Source: Guyanagaster necrorhizus (lineage: Eukaryota > Basidiomycota > Agaricomycetes > Agaricales > Physalacriaceae). From it: a DNA stretch of 64,000 nucleotides. Where the stretch lies: NCBI RefSeq assembly GCF_019112545.1, contig NW_025064886.1, positions 870,490-934,489 of the forward strand, given 5' to 3'. Positions within the stretch are counted from its first letter, which is position 1. Each line of letters begins with the position of its first letter. Below are positions 58,700-64,000 of this stretch, piece by piece. The notes under the pieces are model-generated. The model had not been told where the DNA came from. It searched no databases and saw only the letters and a list, made by a program, of their open reading frames with translations. A program made the position numbers and the translations under genes.

Positions 58700-60506
58700 A
58701 TGCCGTCGTGTCTTATTTGTTATTCACTCTTTAGGAAGACAGCGGTTATCGGGTGCATTTTCGCCGCCTACTCTATTCCTGTTTCTTTCTTCATCTCCTT
58801 CATTCCCTCCATGCGGTGGTTGGCGCCTCCAGATCGTAGAGAACTCACGCTCATCATCTTTTGCCTGACGATATTCACTTTCGCTTACAATTTCACGAAC
58901 TCTACTCGATTTCTTGGTATTGACGCAGCTGCGACAAAGAGCGTGCTCAGCTTTGGCAGTCTCGGCCTTGGCGCCTCAAATATCATTGGCAGCGACGGAA
59001 GGAAGCTTGCTAGATGGCGAGATGCTGTTGAAAACTCGATATTTGGCGACTGGGGCTGGGATTCTGGACATATTGCTGGAGACGGCCTGGAGAGGAGTCA
59101 GGCCCTCGGCGTTGAGCCGCACCACGTAATGTGGATGTCGGGCAAAGAGGTGCCCAAGGTCAATGGCATAGCAATGCAGCCATTCGTGTCGTGGGGAAGA
59201 GATGTACCAACGGTGAAGGTTCTGCAACATACCCCAGGTGCGTGTCCCTACTGTACATTCTCTGGTCGTTGCTGACGTTCACTTGTAGGGCATTCTGTCC
59301 TTGATAACGTCATCTTATACAAGGGCAACGTGTACCTTGTAACCGATGACCCAGGCGGCCTCCCATCTCTCGGCTCCATCGTATCACCGCCCAATTTCTG
59401 GTCGAAGATCTCCACCGCTGAGGCGATTGAGGAATTTGGTACTTATGGCGGTCGGTGAGTGCTACTTTCATAGCCAAATATGATATAGATTCTCATTGAG
59501 TAGTCTGGGAGGTGTATCATTTATATCTACCGACCCCTCTCCTGCCAATTCTACCTTATACGAGCTGTGGCGGACATATAGTGCCTTGGACCCGTCTATT
59601 GACGCGGAGGGAAGGACTATCCTCCCACAGCCTTACCGAATCTTCATGCCTTTCTTCCACCCTTTTACGGACCCAGACCCGCCTTATGAGAATCCCATGC
59701 TGCCCCGTCCTCGAACCGACACTGGTTTCCATCCATTCCTCATTAAGGCCGCCTTCCCCCACATGGCGGTTATGTTTGACCAAGATTGGATGGACTACCA
59801 CTTTATGGAGGTCCCGTACGTCGTTGAGCGAATGGTGATTGTAGACCGAAACTCGGGCAATGTTTTACCAGAGGTCGTGTCACCATATTGGTTGGAGCCC
59901 GTCCGGAAACAGCTGGCGACATACTTGAACTTGGAGAACGAAAAGTCGAAGAAAAAGGTCATCACATACGTCCACAGACAGAATCAGTATCCCCAGTATG
60001 ACTGGGAGCCACCCGCTCCAAAGCTGGGAGCCGAAGACCATGAACTACTGGTGAAGAAGCTAGAAAAAATGGCGTATTCCTATGGTCATGAATTCAACGT
60101 GGTTTCAGCGCTAGATTTTGAGACGTCGTGGCATGATAGGATATCTGCGATTATGCGATCTACGGTGCTTCTGGGTGCGCACGGGAGTGATCTTATGGAT
60201 GGGATGTTCATGCGACGAACACCGCAGACAACGATGGTAGAGTTTTTCCCGCCGGATAGGTTTGTAAGGGATAGAGAGACCATGGTGCACGGTTTAGGGA
60301 TGCACTACGTTGCCTGGTGCAATGACCAGTAAGTAAATCATTCCTGTCGCGATTTGTCTTCCGGGCTAATGTTTATTTTCCCTTCTAGAAAATATACGTC
60401 GGACAACCTACCACCCATTTCAAAGCCCGAGAATGATGAGGCGACGATGACGGTGAATGCTGACCTTGTTGCTCAGACTGTCCGTGACATTCTTTCTCGT
60501 TCGTGA
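58700..60506 (+). CDS. GT61-family glycosyltransferase (EOGT / xylosyltransferase-like)
   Basis: A type II Golgi or ER membrane enzyme: the start at 58700 gives a short cytoplasmic end and a hydrophobic anchor (KTAVIGCIFAAYSIPVSFFI). The lumenal part has GVEPHHVMWMSGKEVPKVNG, LDNVILYKGNVYLVTDDPGG and GGVSFISTDPSPANSTLYEL. The DUF563 catalytic core follows: PHMAVMFDQDWMDYHFMEVP, VPYVVERMVIVDRNSG, KKVITYVHRQNQYPQ, the conserved block at STVLLGAHGSDLMDGMFMRR (with the AHGSDL motif) and TTMVEFFPPDRFVRD, then LGMHYVAWCND. The last exon (KYTSDNLPPIS) ends at 60506. GT61 enzymes move GlcNAc or xylose; the donor and acceptor are unknown here. Confidence 0.85.
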
Positions 60507-61329
60507 GACCTTATCGCATAGCAATCACATCAAGAATCTTGCATATTTATTGATATACTTCGGGGGTCATGTCCTAATCGCGTATTTTACCGGATCCTTA
60601 CAGCACTAGACCTAGACTTTTCTCTACAACATACGTAAGTACATACCTGTACGCTTATGACTCTCGACGCTTTTTTTGCACGATCCCCTTCTTCATGCGA
60701 CCGCCTGGGTCTGGGTTGTTGTGCCGTATTTCTTACCATAACTTATATACTGAAGACATGGGTGAGATATCAAACTTCAAATATGTCTGCAAACATGTGT
60801 TACATAGTGTTGCCATAATTTTCTCTCCATACCTCTTGTATCCTTTGAAGTTATATTTTAAAATTTAGAGGGCTGAATTAGTAAGAATCAGCTCCTACTT
60901 CATCTCGGTGTATGACTTGGCTTCATAACGAATATCCGTTCCCTTGTTCCTGATAATTCAGTTTCTTATGCGTCATAGATACATACCAGATGATGGACCG
61001 GACTTGGCGGAACTGCGTAAATATGCTTGCCCCGGCCGCTGGATTAGATCTCCTGGGACTGCGAAGTAGGTATCTTAGCCTACCTGGGGATATAGAGGCC
61101 TCAGCTGAGGATAACTCGGAGTGTCGAATCGGTGTCGAAGCTTTTTTTGCACTTGATATGCCGACGCCTCGATCAAACACGCGGGCCGCCAACCTTCATG
61201 TTGACAGTGGATCTAACGTCAAGATGCGTATGGCGTCGGTTTGCTTCTATAAAAGGATGCGATGAGAGTTTTAGCACCGTTCAGGTCCCCCCTTTTCCTT
61301 CCCTTGCTTCTGAATAAATATTCTTCACC
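60507..61329 (+). promoter_or_regulatory. Upstream region of the DHA1 transporter with TATA box
   Basis: 823 bp with no supported gene. TATAAAAGG begins at 61248, 82 bp before the ATG at 61330, a good TATA box position and one of the few clear ones in the window. Overlapping frames at 60923-61317 are not supported. Confidence 0.5.
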
Positions 61330-63752
61330 ATGGCCGCCGAAGCTGAAGACAGACCTGGGGTGCCCTCTGCCCATTCCTCGATCACTCTCCCACCCGATGC
61401 AAAGCCGAATAACATTTCGCTAGGTCATGGAGAATCTGCCATTCCCACTGACACAAAGGAGGAAGAGATTGAGCGGCATGAGGACAGCTGGGAGGACGAT
61501 CCCAGAAATCCTCGGAATTGGGCTCTGAGGAAGAAATGGATCACAGTATCAATCGTGCGTTCCCCCTTCGTTGTTTTTCTGACTTTGAGTAAATTGCATG
61601 GGTCAGGTTTCTCTCTATACATTTCTCTCGCCACTCGCTAGTTCCATGATGGCGCCAGGTGAGTATAACATGTCCACTCTACCGACACACTTCTTCACGA
61701 TGCCATCTAGGTCTACCGCTTCTAGCAGTGCGATATCAGATCACCAATGAGACCGTCATCCCTCTGACACTCAGCATCTTCCTGATCGCCTTCGCCCTTG
61801 GGGTGAGAAAACATTCTGACATCTCGAATCAGATGTACATCAGTTAACACGTTTCGTATCTCCAGCCTTTAATTCTAGCCCCATTGTCAGAGATGTACGG
61901 TCGTACATGGGTAAGTACCCCCAACACATCGTGTCCGATGTCTGCTGATCATTGTATGTCAGGTACTGCACACTGGAAACTTGCTTTCCCTGGCTTTTAA
62001 TATGGGGTGCGCGTATGCGCCTAACGCGGAGGTTTTGATTGGGTTCCGGTTCCTCTGTTAGTATTGTGCTTTTCTTCTCTTCTTGATAGTCTGATTGGTT
62101 CTGGCATAACGGAGTTAGCTGGGCTATCGGGATCTGCACCTATAGCGTGTGGCGGAGGAACCATTGGAGATCTCTTCTCAGAGCGTGACCGTGCTTCTGC
62201 CATGGCTCTTTACAGTCTTGGCCCGCTCCTTGGCCCTGCAATTGGCCCCGTCGCCGGCGGTTTCATCGCTAATTCGATAGGTACCAAATATGTCTTTGTG
62301 ATCATCTCAGGTACTATGCCATCCTGTATTTCTTCCTTATCCTGTTTGATTTCGAGGCTCTTTCTAGGATTATGTCTGTTGTCCGCCGTACTTGCGTTGC
62401 CGCTGCTGGAGGTTTGTTGGACTGGGCTTTTTCTAGCCTCCCCGTATGCTGATTCAGAGGAAGGAAACCTACTCGCCGGTAATCCGAAAGCGTCTTACTA
62501 AACGCCCGGGCGACCCCGAGAAGGCAGCGCATTTCCACCTTCCCACTGCACAAACGAGCAAATTGGAGTATCTGTGGGTCAATATTTCGAGGCCCATCAT
62601 TTTACTCTTTCGGAGTTTTATCTGCTTCATTCTGAGTCTGTACATGGCGTTGTAAGTTCTTCCTTTGTCACACCCTCTTCGTTCTCTAATATTAATTTTT
62701 GATAGCATGTATGGTTAGTGTCTAATCTCCAAAACTCCTGTGACTAGATCTCAGCACACAACACGCAGGAATCTACTACCTGATGTTTACGACATTCCCG
62801 AGTCAATACTCCCACATGTTCTGAAGCTAAAAATACTGACACTTCTGTCTAGTGGTTTTTAATGACATATACGGCTTCAACACCGGTGTCGGAGGACTTG
62901 TATACCTTGGAATAGGCTTCGGTTTTTTTGCTGCTTCAGCATTCGGTGCTAAAACTGCTGATCAGATCTACCACTACGTGAGTCCGTAGCTATAATACGT
63001 TGGGGAAGGTATCTATCTTATTCTTCTTCTGTCCGCCTAGTTAGCAAAGAGGAACAACGACGGCGTCGGTAAACCTGAAATGCGTATTCCTGCTTTGTTC
63101 TTTGGATCCTTTTTTGTGCCTATTGGGTTATTGTAAGTCAATGAATTGTGCATCGCATTGCACCTATATGAATGTCTTCATCAGCTGGTATGGATGGTCT
63201 GCCCAGGCCCATGTTCACTGGATTATGCCGATCGTTGGTTCTGGTATTTTCGGATTTGGTACACGGTTCATCGTTAACGTGAACCTTTTCCCATTCTTAT
63301 TGTTTTGCGCTGTAGGTGCGATGACAACATTGTCAGTGCCGATCCTTCCTCTGGTACCCTTAAGTTTGTCAAAGATAATTCTGTGCTCTTTATAGCATTC
63401 CCATACAACTATATCTTGTTGATACGTTCAAGTATGCCGCTAGCGCACTTGCTGCTGCATCGGTAGTTTTCATTCTCTCAAGGCGGAATACGTCGCTGAC
63501 GTGATGAGCAGGTCTTCCGTTCTTTACTGGGTTTCGCATTCCCTTTGTTCGGTGGACAGATGTTTAACGTCCTCGGACTTGGAGGCGGAAACTCATTATT
63601 GGCTGGCAAGTCTTGAGCCTTATCTATCATATGGAATTATTCTCATGTGTACCTTTTGTGTAGGCTTAAGCATCCTCCTAGGCATTCCATTCCCTGTATG
63701 GATCTACTACAGGGGAGAAGCCGTTCGGCTGAATAGTGACTTAAGTCGCTGA
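61330..63752 (+). CDS. MFS multidrug/H+ antiporter, DHA1 type
   Basis: The start at 61330 gives a long hydrophilic N-terminus with the DHA1 motif DDPRNPRNW, then RKKWITVSI. Successive exons: SLYTFLSPLASSMMAPG, ITNETVIPLTLSIFLIAFAL, APLSEMYGRTW (motif A), FNMGCAYAPNAEVLIGFRFL, AGLSGSAPIACGGGTIGDLF and RASAMALYSLGPLLGPAIGP (motif C). Next are the central ETYSPVIRKRL loop, RPIILLFRSFICFILSLYMA, IYGFNTGVGGLVYLGIGFGF, WYGWSAQAHVHWIMPIVGSG, LVDTFKYAASALAAAS, LLGFAFPLFGGQMFNVLGLG and LLGIPFPVWIYYRGE. An apparent frameshift near 62400-62460 is resolved by an intron GTTTGT..GATTCAG that joins LPLLE to RKETYSP. It probably exports toxic compounds or polyamines; substrate unknown. Intact as far as seen. 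Confidence 0.85.
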
Positions 63753-64000
63753 GGTTGGTTCATCATAACGTTTACAGTCCTCTGGGTGGATTTTCGGGTC
63801 AGGTTTAGATATTACAGGCTATGTGAAAAGTACGCCAGTCAAGTTTGATTGCATTCAGTTACGTAAAAATCACTGTCTATAACTATCAACGAGGATCATT
63901 TGGTCTACGAGAAGGGCTGTGTTGATATCGGAAATTTTGTTTCTCTCGTTAAATCTAACAAGAACTGACTGACCTCTTTTCCATTGAGAACGCATAGCTA
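63753..64000. other. 3' flank at window end
   Basis: No gene seen in the last 248 bases. Confidence 0.5.

Noticed and set aside
61248..61254. Treating every TATA-like AT stretch as a promoter
   Set aside because: Only the site before the DHA1 gene and the one before H2A are at a sensible distance with good consensus; many other ATATAT strings are background.
62300..62470. Apparent frameshift in the DHA1 transporter between helix 6 and the ETYSPV loop
   Set aside because: An intron starting GTTTGT and ending GATTCAG restores LPLLE-RKETYSPVI in frame.

Overview
This is nuclear DNA from a filamentous basidiomycete, most likely an agaricomycete. Genes are dense on both strands, with many introns of about 45-65 nt that have GT..AG ends. 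Intergenic gaps are mostly a few hundred bases. Several families typical of mushroom-forming fungi are present: a DUF6534-type membrane protein, F-box-like/LRR proteins in several copies, a single-pass receptor-like protein with galactose-binding-like modules, GH79 and GT61 enzymes, and a fungal CYP. I found no ribosomal RNA, tRNA, CRISPR array, prokaryotic gene or intact transposon.

Layout. 1-4.5 kb: the 3' part of a membrane protein gene (minus) and an F-box-like gene (plus). 4.7-9.2 kb: a cytochrome P450 and a Yra1/ALYREF-type mRNA export factor (both minus). 10.3-14.7 kb: a Ran1-like protein kinase (minus) diverging from a KEN-box nuclear protein (plus). 15.3-19.7 kb: an NCS1 nucleobase permease (plus) converging on a 6-phosphofructo-2-kinase whose phosphatase half looks catalytically dead (minus). 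19.7-22.8 kb: no confident gene. 23-26.9 kb: a PPR-like mitochondrial protein and an ELYS-domain nuclear pore protein (minus). 27.4-34.1 kb: a GH5 glucanase and an MFS transporter bracketed by two broken, mutually paralogous F-box-like copies. 34.2-38 kb: a PITH-domain gene and the mitochondrial ribosomal protein uS5m, divergent across 54 bp. 39.5-45.7 kb: a GPI-type GH79 enzyme (minus), SEC20 (plus) and a short, apparently frameshifted POT1-like gene (minus). 45.9-52.6 kb: an F-box protein, a flavin monooxygenase (both plus) and an LRR-like protein (minus). 52.7-57.7 kb: oligosaccharyltransferase subunit Swp1, a DUF6534 protein and ATP10 (minus). 57.9-63.8 kb: histone H2A, a GT61 glycosyltransferase and a DHA1 drug/H+ antiporter (plus).

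The genes are mostly unrelated housekeeping functions: secretory pathway (Sec20, Swp1, GT61), mitochondrion (uS5m, ATP10, PPR-like), nucleus (Yra1, ELYS, H2A, POT1), sugar and nucleobase metabolism, and transport. There is no obvious biosynthetic cluster. The most unusual structure is in uS5m: its long N-terminal extension holds three tandem, gap-free repeats of about 65-68 residues, each ending at a phase-1 intron. The F-box copies and the POT1-like gene show reading-frame decay. Exon boundaries were inferred by eye from splice signals and family consensus, so CDS entries give whole coding spans including introns.
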